Of a DNA stretch of 64,000 bases, positions 7,710-15,643 are shown one piece after another; positions within the stretch are counted from its first letter, which is position 1, and each line of letters begins with the position of its first letter. A program made the position numbers and the translations under genes. The DNA lies in the NCBI GenBank assembly GCA_016177705.1, contig JACOUT010000014.1:124001-188000 (forward strand). Direction: 5' to 3'. This DNA comes from Deltaproteobacteria bacterium (GTDB taxonomy: Bacteria; Myxococcota; UBA727; VGSZ01). The notes beneath the pieces are model-generated. The model ran no database searches, was not told the DNA's origin, and saw only the letters and a list, made by a program, of their open reading frames with translations.

Positions 7710-9494
7710 CTAATCGCGCATGCGAACGGGGACGTCGATCTTGTTGCCCCAGTGACGAGCTTCCTTGGCGAGACGCCGAGCTTCGTCATGCTCGCCAACT
7801 CGCTCCGCCGCCTCCGACGCCGCAGATAAGACCGCGGCATCGCGAGGGTTCAACACGACCGCAGAGGCGAACGCCCAGTACGCCTCTGCGTGCAGCTCAG
7901 TTGCCGTGTAGGCAGCGCCGAGCAGCGACCACAGGTCCGACGAACTTTCACCGCCGTCGATGACTCGAGCCGTCTCGAGCTCCTGTCGCGCATCGTCTGG
8001 TCGACCTGCCTGAAGCAAGAGCCAGCCCAGCTGAAGACGGGCGGGCAGGAGGGCCGGAGCAAGCGTGATCGCGCGCGCGCAGGTCTCAAGTGCGAGGTCG
8101 CTCTCGCCGCGCTCCCCGAGCGCGATGGCGAGCATGAGCAACGCTGTGGGATCGTGGGGCGCGGCTCGCATTGCAGCGATTCGTGCAGAGAGGGCGTCGT
8201 CGCCGCGACCCTCGACCTCGGCCTGCGACGCGTACGCAGCTGCGGCAGCGCTCTCAAGATCGCGCGGAAATCCGCCTGGGCCTTCGCTCAGGGGAACGAT
8301 GCCGCCGTCCGCCGGTGCATCCCAGAGCTCGTCGATCGAGAACGAGAACGCAGCGTTGAGGATCGCTTGCACGCGGAGGTCTCTCGTTTCCACGCCGAGC
8401 GCCTTTGCATCGCGCTCCCAAAGTTGTCGCTGATGTGCGACGCCACCAAGCATCGCGACGTGCATCTCGATGAAGCGCTGCTCGACGCGCGCGAGCAGTG
8501 CTGCCCGCCACGCGCTGCGCACCGGTTCACGCGCGGCGACCGCGCACCTCCATGCGTACGCCTGCGCACCGATCTCGTCGTCGGTGTTCGCATTGCCCTC
8601 TTCGTTCAGCATCGAGAAGAGTCTGCCTTCGAGCGCGACGTTGACGCCGTACCACGCGCGTTGCTCGACAGAGAGCGCGCTGCCGTGGACGCGCGCGAGG
8701 TCTGTGAAGCCCCTCTCGATTTCATCAAAGAACCCGTTCGTGAGACGCACGAACGCATCGTGCACTTCCTGCACGAACTTCGCGTTCTTGAGCACACGCT
8801 CCAGCAGGACCGTCGCGCGCCAGCCCGCATAGTGGCGACGGAGCCATCGAAGCTTCTCCTGGCGCTTCCGCTCGTTGACCACACCGGCGCGGTCCTTCGC
8901 TAGGAACTGCGCGACATTCTTCATGCTCTCGTCTTCGACGATCCAGCGAGGGCCAAACCACTTCTCGAACGTTCCTCGCGAAACGCCGATGAGCCCCGCC
9001 ATCTCCTCATGCGTGAGCTTGCGTCGATTGAGCTCCGCGCGCAGAAAGTCAGCAGGTGTCGAGTCGACGATGAGCCACGCCTCGAGGTGGCCGAGGGCGG
9101 CGGCGTGGCGCAGGCCGGCGAGGCGAATCGCAGCGTCGATCGCGACGATGCGAACGAAAGCGCGCGGCGCATGCGGCAGGTGCGCGACGGAAGCGACATG
9201 AAATGCCGCGCGACCGGCGAGATCGTCCCAGAAGAGCGCGCACTCGCGAAGCTGATGCTGCACGAGGTGGAGGTCGAGCTTCGGACAACGGAGTTGCAGC
9301 ACGTCGAGCGACCAGGCCTGAGCAATCACGCCGTCAACGTAGCTGCGCATCATCGACTCTTTCGCTCGCCCGCCGTGCTCGATGGTCGTGCGCGTGTTCG
9401 CCGTTGCCGCTTGCGGCGCCAAGCCGAGGATGTCCGCGAGGCCGGCGAACAGGGTGTTGCTGTGGGGCGGAATGAAGACGTTCTTCGTGCTCAT
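7710..9494 (-). CDS. HTH and TPR protein
   Basis: A 594-residue soluble protein. Residues 148-182 form an XRE-like helix-turn-helix (RRKLTHEEMAGLIGVSRGTF). Residues about 455-590 contain Ala-rich TPR-like repeats. The region between has no recognised family. ATG 9494 is chosen because the upstream extension is a Lys/Arg-rich stretch that overlaps a real small gene at 9544-9693; the Shine-Dalgarno is weak. The layout, DNA-binding head and TPR tail, suggests a regulator of the island or of its transfer, but no target is known. Confidence 0.65.
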   Translation of the reverse strand: MSTKNVFIPPHSNTLFAGLADILGLAPQAATANTRTTIEHGGRAKESMMRSYVDGVIAQAWSLDVLQLRCPKLDLHLVQHQLRECALFWDDLAGRAAFHVASVAHLPHAPRAFVRIVAIDAAIRLAGLRHAAALGHLEAWLIVDSTPADFLRAELNRRKLTHEEMAGLIGVSRGTFEKWFGPRWIVEDESMKNVAQFLAKDRAGVVNERKRQEKLRWLRRHYAGWRATVLLERVLKNAKFVQEVHDAFVRLTNGFFDEIERGFTDLARVHGSALSVEQRAWYGVNVALEGRLFSMLNEEGNANTDDEIGAQAYAWRCAVAAREPVRSAWRAALLARVEQRFIEMHVAMLGGVAHQRQLWERDAKALGVETRDLRVQAILNAAFSFSIDELWDAPADGGIVPLSEGPGGFPRDLESAAAAAYASQAEVEGRGDDALSARIAAMRAAPHDPTALLMLAIALGERGESDLALETCARAITLAPALLPARLQLGWLLLQAGRPDDARQELETARVIDGGESSSDLWSLLGAAYTATELHAEAYWAFASAVVLNPRDAAVLSAASEAAERVGEHDEARRLAKEARHWGNKIDVPVRMRD

Positions 9495-9543
9495 GTTGTG
9501 CGGAGAGCCCGCCCTCGATGGAGGGCGGGCATCTCCCTCCTTC

Positions 9544-9693
9544 TTAGTCTTCCGCCGTTTGCGCTTCGCCTTCGGCTTCGACACGCTCCTCCCAGTCGTC
9601 AGGCCGCTCATCGTAGCCGCGCGACTCCCAGTACGCGTCGTTGTTCGGGTTCAGCTGGTCGGCGCGGTTGTCGTCGTCATCTCGGGGACCCAT
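9544..9693 (-). CDS. 49-aa acidic protein
   Basis: A very short gene, missed by length cut-offs. It encodes 49 residues, Asp/Glu rich, with the sequence NPNNDAYWESRG in the middle. ATG 9693 is preceded by CAGGAGCACGCA, a good ribosome binding site, and the composition is protein-like, unlike the other frames. Similar short proteins with a Y-W-x-S-R-G core are common in phages and mobile elements. Function unknown. Confidence 0.6.
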   Translation of the reverse strand: MGPRDDDDNRADQLNPNNDAYWESRGYDERPDDWEERVEAEGEAQTAED

Positions 9694-9785
9694 TGCGTGC
9701 TCCTGCTCGCCCGAGGGTTGTTGTGGTGCTCGGGAAGCAACCGCAGGATTTCAAGCGACGAACGACCGCCGGTCCCGTCAGCTCG

Positions 9786-9828
9786 CAAAAACGCGGAAGC
9801 CGGCGTCTCCACATCGGAAAACGCCGGC
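9786..9828 (-). terminator. intrinsic terminator
   Basis: Read on the minus strand, an 8-bp stem GCCGGCGT / ACGCCGGC with a 14-base loop is followed within 7 bases by TTTTT (9787-9791). It lies directly downstream of the 165-residue gene ending at 9840 and fits a rho-independent terminator. Confidence 0.65.
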
Positions 9829-9839
9829 CTCGACGACGG

Positions 9840-10337
9840 TCACGCTGCCTTGTTCGCATTCTTGCGAACGACGGTCCGCGGCGTGGCGGCGTTCCTGGTG
9901 GGCGGCGTCTCGGGCGCGGGCGCGGGCGCCTGAACGTCGCGGCGGACGCGCATCTGGAAGCGCGCCTTCGGGCCTTCGCGCACGCCGTCATCGACGATGA
10001 GGCTGAGCGAACCGTCCTTGTTCGTGAAGCCAACGCCGACGCGCTTCCACTCGTTCTGCGCGCCCTCGATCTCCACGACGTAATACAACTCGTGCGTCGG
10101 GAACTTCTTCGCGTCCGCGCCGTCGGGCAGCGGCCGCTTCTCTCGGTCGATCGTGCGCAGCTGCAGTCGCTTGGGCGCGGGGATGCCCGGCTGGTACAGC
10201 AGCACGCTGTGGCTGGCGTCCTTGTTCTCGAACGCGGCACCCACCTTGTTCCAGAACGCGCGCTGCCCCTCGCGTTCCTGAACATCGAACAGCTCGTGTG
10301 TCGGCAGCTTCTTGGTCGTCGTCGTCGTGGTCGTCAT
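9840..10337 (-). CDS. protein with tandem duplicated small domain
   Basis: A 165-residue protein made of two copies of one domain. Copy 1 (about residues 10-60) starts KLPTHELFDVQE and continues WNKVGAAFENKDAS; copy 2 (about 80-125) starts KFPTHELYYVVE and continues WKRVGVGFTNKDGS. The single-copy form (PTH-x-(V/L)-x-V ... W-x-x-(I/V)-G-x-A-x-x-N-K-D-G) is a widespread small domain in proteobacterial mobile elements and is unassigned in function. The tail is Pro/Ala/Lys rich and probably disordered. The start has AGGAGAAGAGCCG upstream and a run of seven Thr codons, giving a GTCGTCGTC-type simple repeat on the plus strand. Confidence 0.65.
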   Translation of the reverse strand: MTTTTTTTKKLPTHELFDVQEREGQRAFWNKVGAAFENKDASHSVLLYQPGIPAPKRLQLRTIDREKRPLPDGADAKKFPTHELYYVVEIEGAQNEWKRVGVGFTNKDGSLSLIVDDGVREGPKARFQMRVRRDVQAPAPAPETPPTRNAATPRTVVRKNANKAA

Positions 10338-10579
10338 CGGCTCTTCTCCTCGGAACGCTCTGCTCGTCGTCCCTTCACCGCACGTGAGGGGCGACGAGCA
10401 AACCCGGGATCGGACGATGGCGAAGCGCGCGCGTGGCGCCGATCGGTGCCGGCGCCGGCATCGGCGCCGCGACACAGGTTTGGCGGTGACGGTCGTGACT
10501 GCGTTCGTGTTCTTGCCGTGCGCGGCCGTGACGGGCGCGGCATCGTGGGGCGCGCTCGCGGCGGTGTCGTGGTTCTTCT

Positions 10580-11056
10580 TCAGCTACAGATGCCGGACGT
10601 CGTGAAGGTGGACCTCGGCGTCGGCCTGGCCGTCGCGGAAGCGCCTCGGGGCAGACGGGCGCCAGCGAGAGCGATTCCGATCAAGTCCGCTGCGCGTGCC
10701 GGCTCACGCGCGGCGGGCGAGTTCCGGAAGATCGCGCACGGGGCCGTCGGCGTGGTCTTGTTGCGGGCACCGCGCGACCCTGCGATCATCGCGTCATGAT
10801 CCCAGAAGAGTTTCTGCATCAGCACATCGAGCTTCTTGCGCGCGTCGAAGGCGGGTGGCTCCGAGTAGGAGCCGGTGTACTCCGCGAGATCGAGAGCGAG
10901 GTCGGGTACGTCTCCTACGTTTTGGGCGACGAACCCGCCGCGCGCGTAGCGCTCTCCGTCGGCAACCACCTTATCCGTGAAACGCGTACGAAGCGCTGCG
11001 TTCGCGTTGTTGCGAATCCGTGGGCTGAGCACATGCAGCCCTGGTAGTCGCTGCAT
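10580..11056 (-). CDS. hypothetical protein (strand uncertain)
   Basis: A 158-residue reading frame that begins 4 bp after the stop of the AlbA_2 gene, in the same direction, which favours it. The N-terminal 95 residues look protein-like (FTDKVVADGERYARGG, AEYTGSYSEPPAFD) while the C-terminus is Ser/Thr/Arg-rich and weaker. On the opposite strand 10796-11047 there is an 83-codon frame of equally natural composition but without a ribosome binding site. Only one can be right; the coupling decides for the minus strand. The about 240 bp between 10338 and 10579 show no convincing gene. Confidence 0.45.
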   Translation of the reverse strand: MQRLPGLHVLSPRIRNNANAALRTRFTDKVVADGERYARGGFVAQNVGDVPDLALDLAEYTGSYSEPPAFDARKKLDVLMQKLFWDHDAMIAGSRGARNKTTPTAPCAIFRNSPAAREPARAADLIGIALAGARLPRGASATARPTPRSTFTTSGICS

Positions 11057-11060
11057 CGCA

Positions 11061-12071
11061 TCAGCGCCGAGGCTTCGGCTGCAGTGTGCCCCTGAGGACG
11101 ACGTACTCCGGCGGTGCGCCGTCGCAGAAAAGAGCGCAGCGCATCTCGATCGATTCGCCCGAGCTGAGGTTCCCTTCGTTGAGGTAGGCACCGGAGAAGG
11201 CGATCGACATGCCCGGATGCAGGACGCGGCGGTCGAGAAGCTCGAAGACGACCCCTTTGCCGAGCTTCGCTTCAGTCGTTTCTCCGAGCTGGCGCCACGT
11301 CTGACGATCGACGGCGTTCAAGTCTGGATGTCGCTCGAACGCGATGGCGAGATCGCGCGCTGTCGCTCGTCCGGCGTTGTGGATGTCAAACTCGAGCGAC
11401 CACGCGAATGACGATGGACCCTTTCCGTAGGGGAACGTTTTCGGCGCGTGGATCTCGAGCCTTGGCCGAGGTCGCCGCCCAAACATGTCCGCGAGTTGCG
11501 CGTGAGGGGCGACGACGAAGTTCGACGTCGTCCGCATGTAGTAGTGGTTCTGGACCTCGGCGTGCTTGATGCTGACGCGGTGCGGCCCAGAATCACTCTC
11601 GGGCACGAAGAGAACTGCGTATCCGGCGGTCGCGTCATCCTTTGTCGCGATGAACGCGCCGTCCATTCCTGCAGGAGGCGGGTCCGTCGACATCGGCGCG
11701 GCGTCGAGGACGTTTTTCAGGAACGTCTGGATTTCTTTGATCGGCTTCGGGTCCAGTGAACCGTCTTCGATTCCCCAGATCAGAATGCCGCCGCCACCGT
11801 TCGCGAAGCCGGAAACCGCTTTGGCGAGGTTCTTTCGGTCGCTCTCCGCGAGCTTGGCATCGCGTCGATCATGCTTCTCCTTGTAGTCGTGATGGAGGCC
11901 TTCGACGGTGCTCAGGTAGTTTGCGCAAAAGTCGAGGAACGCGGCCTCCGGCGCGGGAGCGGTTGCGATCGCACGGAGGCGCTCGAACATGAATGCAGCG
12001 GTAGCGATCGGCATAGGCGCTCCTGCGTCTCGATCGCAAGCATCCTTCATCTCGCCGTGGTTTGCTTGCAC
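11061..12071 (-). CDS. Schlafen/AlbA_2-domain protein
   Basis: A 336-residue protein. Residues 55-175 are an AlbA_2 (Schlafen N-terminal) domain: DYKEKHD, then SGFANGGGGILIWGIED, then a beta-rich stretch ending YYMRTTSN. In bacteria this domain is found in putative nucleic-acid-binding regulators and defence or conflict proteins; eukaryotic Schlafens cut tRNA. The C-terminal half is a beta-rich unknown domain. GTG 12071 is the best start, with GGGAGG nine bases upstream. That ribosome binding site lies inside the terminal inverted repeat of the 188-bp repeat at 12073-12260, so the repeat supplies the translation signal. Confidence 0.75.
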   Translation of the reverse strand: MQANHGEMKDACDRDAGAPMPIATAAFMFERLRAIATAPAPEAAFLDFCANYLSTVEGLHHDYKEKHDRRDAKLAESDRKNLAKAVSGFANGGGGILIWGIEDGSLDPKPIKEIQTFLKNVLDAAPMSTDPPPAGMDGAFIATKDDATAGYAVLFVPESDSGPHRVSIKHAEVQNHYYMRTTSNFVVAPHAQLADMFGRRPRPRLEIHAPKTFPYGKGPSSFAWSLEFDIHNAGRATARDLAIAFERHPDLNAVDRQTWRQLGETTEAKLGKGVVFELLDRRVLHPGMSIAFSGAYLNEGNLSSGESIEMRCALFCDGAPPEYVVLRGTLQPKPRR

Positions 12072-12072
12072 T

Positions 12073-12260
12073 GCCAGCCACCTCCCGCCGCACGTCGCGA
12101 ATGCGACACACCGCTCCTTGCGGTGTGCGGCGAGCGCTGCGGCGAGGGCGCTGATGCGACCTTGCTGCGGCGTGCCGGCCCGTTGCGCTCCATGCGCAAC
12201 ACGCGAAGCGTGCCGGCCGGCGAGTGGGCCTTGTTGGCCTCGAGCCGGGAGGTGGCTGGC
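12073..12260. repeat. 188-bp repeat with 14-bp terminal inverted repeats, copy 1
   Basis: Bounded by perfect inverted repeats GCCAGCCACCTCCC (12073-12086) and GGGAGGTGGCTGGC (12247-12260). It shares long blocks with 35764-35948: the TIRs, GTCGCGAxTGCGACA, GTGCCGGCCCGT, GTGCCGGCCGGCGA and a 28-bp identical right end. Internal inverted repeats (CACACCGC/GCGGTGTG) suggest a folded RNA or DNA. It is non-coding and too short to encode a transposase: a MITE-like or structured element. Confidence 0.75.
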
Positions 12261-12263
12261 GCC

Positions 12264-12357
12264 GTCCTCCGTGGAGGACGATGAGTGTTTACGTGCTATT
12301 ATCGCGCTATTTGGAGGACGATAGGTCGAAGGTCATCGTCCTTCCTATCGTCCTCGC
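12264..12357. promoter_or_regulatory. cluster of AGGACGAT-type repeats
   Basis: Within 95 bp there are a palindrome GTCCTCCGTGGAGGAC (12264-12279), a second GAGGACGATAGG (about 12314) and its inverted partner CCTATCGTCCTC (about 12343), plus further ATCGTCC half-sites. The segment between (TTTACGTGCTATTATCG) is the most AT-rich of the area. The arrangement fits an operator or partition-like binding site; it lies downstream of the second ParB-family gene and upstream of the AlbA_2 gene. Confidence 0.5.
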
Positions 12358-12364
12358 TTACATA

Positions 12365-12386
12365 ACCGGGACGCCGGCGTCCCGGT
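12365..12386. other. 22-bp perfect palindrome
   Basis: The 22 bases form a perfect palindrome with core GGGACGCCGGCGTCCC at 12368-12383. A near-identical core (one base changed) is at 15534-15549. The two copies bracket the ParB/M23/352-codon operon. This copy is 48 bp downstream of the ParB stop, so it may be a terminator, but a paired protein-binding site is equally possible. Confidence 0.6.
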
Positions 12387-12433
12387 GAGCTTCGTCGACG
12401 ATTCGCCGAGGCCTTACATCATGGAACGCCGGT

Positions 12434-13429
12434 CTATGGCGTGATGATGATGCTCTTGAATCGGAAGCGCGCGAGCGCATGCGTGAGCCGGGCGGCGAGC
12501 TCGCTCCGCTCCGCGACCGAGAGCGAGTCCGCGCGGCGGAGGTCGAGCACACAGCGCTCGTTGGTGATCACGACCGCTGGCTGTGCGCTTCGCTCCCCCG
12601 AAGCGCGCGGCCTCGGGTCCTTCGCGCGCTTGATCTCCTCGCGCAACTTCGCGCGGCTCCATCCCTCGGCGGCGCACGCAACGGCGAGCCGCTTTGTCGT
12701 TCGCTCTGCTTGCGGACGGAAGAGCTCGCCGCCCATCTCCTCGAGCTGAAGCTTGTCGGCTTCGTGGAGCAGGTTGAAGAGCGTGAGCAGCTCGTGGAGC
12801 TCGCTGAAGCCGAGGGCGGGGTGGCGCTCGACTTCGATAGCCGGCTTGTTCGACCTGGCGTCGATGACGATATTGCCTTCCGGGTCGAGCTTCTTCTTGG
12901 CGACCTTCACTTCCTTCGCGTACTCGCGCAGCCACGGCGGTGCATCCGCGAGCTGGAGATAGCGATTGAGCCCGCGCTTCGTCCAGCCGAGGTTCTCCGC
13001 GAGCTGCGTCGAGGTCACGCCTTGCTTGACCGCGCGCGCCACGCCGTCGGCGATCTCGATCGCGGAGAGGTCGCTTCGGTTGAGGTTCTCCGCGAGCTGC
13101 AGGACCGGCACGAGCTCATCGTCGACATCAACGACGACGACGGCGATGCGCGTGAAGCGTCGATCCTTCGGGTGGTCGGCGGCGAGCTCGCGCAGCGCGC
13201 TGTAGCGCCGGTGTCCGCCGATGATCTCGTACACATCCCCCTTCGGGCGGACGACGATCGGTTGCAGGAGGCCGTTGGCGTGGATGCTCTTCTTCAGCTC
13301 GTCGAACGGCTCGCGGTCGAGGTTGAGCCGCGGGTTCGTCTCCGACGGCACGACCTGATCGAAGGGCAGGTGCAAGAGCTCGCGCTTGAGCTCGGGGATG
13401 TTCGTCTCACCGGTGCGTTCTTCCATCAT
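12434..13429 (-). CDS. second ParB-family protein
   Basis: A 331-residue protein with the standard ParB order. The N-terminal nuclease/CTPase-fold domain spans residues 15-115, with the motif GGHRRYSALR at 71-80; an HTH follows at 136-162 (VTSTQLAENLGWTKRGLNRY) and then a charged C-terminal region. Length is close to typical ParB. Two ATGs are adjacent (13429, 13426); the first has GGAGG six bases away. The start lies inside the end of the M23 gene (23-bp overlap), so translation is coupled. No ParA is adjacent. It may bind the palindromes on either side (12365-12386, 15534-15549); that is inference. Confidence 0.85.
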   Translation of the reverse strand: MMEERTGETNIPELKRELLHLPFDQVVPSETNPRLNLDREPFDELKKSIHANGLLQPIVVRPKGDVYEIIGGHRRYSALRELAADHPKDRRFTRIAVVVVDVDDELVPVLQLAENLNRSDLSAIEIADGVARAVKQGVTSTQLAENLGWTKRGLNRYLQLADAPPWLREYAKEVKVAKKKLDPEGNIVIDARSNKPAIEVERHPALGFSELHELLTLFNLLHEADKLQLEEMGGELFRPQAERTTKRLAVACAAEGWSRAKLREEIKRAKDPRPRASGERSAQPAVVITNERCVLDLRRADSLSVAERSELAARLTHALARFRFKSIIITP

Positions 13430-14339
13430 GAGTGTCCTCCATCTGCTGCAGTTGTTTGATGAACGCGAGGTGTTCTCTCCTCGCGAGCGGTCCCAAGGCG
13501 ACGGTCGACGACGGCATCGTCGCAAGCGGATCGAGCGCGATGCCGGCAAGGCGAAGCTCGTAGTGCAGGTGTGGGCCGGTCGAGCGGCCGGTGTTGCCGC
13601 TCCGAGCGATGACGACGTTGGCGCCGACGATGTCGCCCTTGGCAACGTCGATGCGGTCGAGATGCAAGTATGCGGATTCGTAGCCGCCCGCGTGAGCGAG
13701 CTTGATGAAGTTGCCGGCTGACGTCGACCTGCCGACGGACTTGACGCGCGCGGCGCCAACGGCGACCACAGGAGTCCCGACGGCGACGCCGTAGTCGACA
13801 CCGCGGTGAAAACCGGCCGCGCCTGTGAACACATCGAAGCGCTGACCGAAGCGCGACGTGATTCGCCCGAGGTCGACGGGCCGCGAGCGCAACGCGCTCG
13901 TCATGCCGAGCCCGTCCTTGTCGTAGAAGCCGACGGGCGCAAGATCTCCATCGTAGCGCGCGACCATGAAGGCATCGCCGCGGATAGGCACGCTCGCCGC
14001 CACGAGCGTTCCGTCGCGATGCCACACCGAGAACGCGTCGCCGGCGCGCAGGTGGGCGAAGAGGTCGACGCGCCACACAAACGCATCGTCCACTTCGTCG
14101 ACGAGCGACACTGGCAGGTCCGCGTCTCGCATCGTCTCGACCAAGCCGCTTGGTGCGATCGTGAGGTCGGCGCGAGCGACCTGCGTCGGCACATCGTGGA
14201 CCACAAGGGGCGCCGTCGCCGTGGCCTTCACGGCCGGGAGAACAAACGCGGCGCGGTCATGCACGCGTTCAGGCGCGCACGAGGCGAGGGCCACGAGGAA
14301 GAGCGAGCGCGTCGCCGTCGACGCGCTCGCTCGAACCAT
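13407..14339 (-). CDS. M23-family peptidase lipoprotein
   Basis: A 310-residue protein with a lipoprotein signal: hydrophobic core, then VALASC with the lipid Cys at 21. The C-terminal LytM/M23 domain (about 150-290) has the metal ligands His178 and Asp182 (FHRGVDYG) and His257/His259 (GPHLHYEL). A further His at about 226 fits the fourth active-site residue. M23 enzymes cut peptidoglycan cross-bridges. In a mobile element this could open the wall for DNA transfer, or act in competition. ATG 14339 is preferred; GTG 14348 overlaps the stop of the upstream gene. It overlaps the ParB gene downstream. Confidence 0.85.
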   Translation of the reverse strand: MVRASASTATRSLFLVALASCAPERVHDRAAFVLPAVKATATAPLVVHDVPTQVARADLTIAPSGLVETMRDADLPVSLVDEVDDAFVWRVDLFAHLRAGDAFSVWHRDGTLVAASVPIRGDAFMVARYDGDLAPVGFYDKDGLGMTSALRSRPVDLGRITSRFGQRFDVFTGAAGFHRGVDYGVAVGTPVVAVGAARVKSVGRSTSAGNFIKLAHAGGYESAYLHLDRIDVAKGDIVGANVVIARSGNTGRSTGPHLHYELRLAGIALDPLATMPSSTVALGPLARREHLAFIKQLQQMEDTHDGRTHR

Positions 14340-14344
14340 CACCT

Positions 14345-15400
14345 TCACGCGAGGCGCTCGGCCAGCTCTTCGCCGACGCCGTCCCACTGGAGGCGCTTCG
14401 GATCGGCGAGCTCCTCGATCTGGTCGAGCGCTTCTTGGAGCACGAGGGCCTCGCGACGCGTCGCCGGCGTGGGGTCGATCGCGTTGCGCACGCTCGCGGC
14501 GACGGCGTCGCGGCGCACATCGACGATGCCCGTCTCGAGCGGTGGGTACCGCTCGAGGCGGGAGCGCGCCTCGTCCTTCAGCTCTTTGTGGTCGGCGTAG
14601 CGCAGCGAATCGATCTCGGCGCGGAGCTCGCCCGGAGGCGGGCTACGCGCGATGACCGCGAGCGTCAGCGTGTGGACCGTGTTCTTCTCGCTGCGGTCGG
14701 CCTGCAGCTCCTTGATCGCTTCGGGCAGCGCCTGACGCGCTGACTTCCACGTGTGGTGACCCTCGGCGATGATCTCCCGCGCCGACGCCTCGATCGTCGA
14801 GCGCAGCGATGAGGACAGCTCGCGCAAACGCGCGAGGGTGGTGTCGAGTTGCTTGTCGATGAGCGGGCGCTCCCGGTCGATCAGCTCGCGCTGTTGCGGC
14901 TTCTGCTGCTGCTCGTCCTGCCTCGGCCGCTCACGCTCCGGCGCGCGCCCTCCGCCCGGCCCGATGTCGAGCGACTGGACCCGAGACTGCGCGTCGGCCT
15001 GCTTCGGCGCCGGCTCTTTGTCCCGCATCGCCGCGAACAGGACGGCGTACGCAGCGTGCTGGCGGTCGCGCTCCGGGCTCGGCCCGTTCTTCTTGAAGTC
15101 CTCGATCGCCTGCTTCGTGAACCGCTCCCACGAACCCATGACGGCGCGTTCGTCGAGCGGGAACTTGCGGATCTTCTCGACCATCTTTAGCGCGTCGCCG
15201 CGCGCCGTCGTGGAGACCCCTTTCTCCTCGAGCTCCTTGAGGAACCGATACTGGATCTTCGGGACACGAACGCGCCGATTCTTGTCGTCGTCGTCGCGCT
15301 CACGCTCGCGCTTGTCGGGCTCCTTTCTGGTTTCGCGGGTCGGCTCCCGCTGTTCGGTGCGTTGTTCGGGTTGATCGTCGGAACGGGCTCTGTTGCGCAT
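14345..15400 (-). CDS. hypothetical charged protein
   Basis: A 351-residue highly charged soluble protein. Residues 1-45 are Arg/Glu/Asp/Lys rich and probably disordered; residues 45-135 are helical (KIQYRFLKELEEKGV); a Gln/Glu/Arg linker follows near 155-180, then long helices likely to form coiled coils. No family is recognised. ATG 15400 has a strong Shine-Dalgarno (AGGAGGTCGC). It is the first gene of a three-gene overlapping operon with the M23 lipoprotein and the second ParB. Confidence 0.6.
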   Translation of the reverse strand: MRNRARSDDQPEQRTEQREPTRETRKEPDKRERERDDDDKNRRVRVPKIQYRFLKELEEKGVSTTARGDALKMVEKIRKFPLDERAVMGSWERFTKQAIEDFKKNGPSPERDRQHAAYAVLFAAMRDKEPAPKQADAQSRVQSLDIGPGGGRAPERERPRQDEQQQKPQQRELIDRERPLIDKQLDTTLARLRELSSSLRSTIEASAREIIAEGHHTWKSARQALPEAIKELQADRSEKNTVHTLTLAVIARSPPPGELRAEIDSLRYADHKELKDEARSRLERYPPLETGIVDVRRDAVAASVRNAIDPTPATRREALVLQEALDQIEELADPKRLQWDGVGEELAERLA

Positions 15401-15497
15401 GCGACCTCCTGGGCAACGAGTTGCCGCGGCGAGGCACTTCGTACGGAGCTGGTCGTGCGCGCTCTCACGCGTGCGTGGTCGCGGTGCGCGCGTCACT

Positions 15498-15605
15498 CGT
15501 GTCGGCGTCGATCAGCGCGTGCACTCATACGCGGGGACGCTGGCGTCCCGCCCCGCCGTGACCGTGACGACGGTGCGTCAGCTCACGCGTGTCGGCGTCG
15601 ATCAC
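15498..15605 (+). repeat. direct repeats and palindrome upstream of the xis-like gene
   Basis: The 16-base sequence GTGTCGGCGTCGATCA occurs twice, about 90 bp apart, near 15499 and 15590. Between them is GGGACGCTGGCGTCCC (15534-15549), nearly identical to the palindrome at 12368-12383. The stretch 15401-15643 has no gene. Direct repeats beside excisionase and integrase genes are often arm-type binding sites for the recombinase or Xis. Confidence 0.5.
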
Positions 15606-15643
15606 GGCCTGCGACGGCAACTTGCATCTCCACGAGGTGCACC

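Noticed and set aside
10796..11047. 83-codon plus-strand frame with natural composition
   Set aside because: No ribosome binding site, and the minus-strand frame is coupled to the AlbA_2 gene; kept only as an alternative in that entry.
12365..12386. canonical parS site
   Set aside because: The palindrome does not resemble TGTTTCACGTGAAACA; reported only as an unknown palindrome.
15362..15643. N-terminal extension of the excisionase-like frame
   Set aside because: The translated extension is Arg/Ala-biased and contains the direct repeats and palindrome; GTG 15644 has a ribosome binding site.
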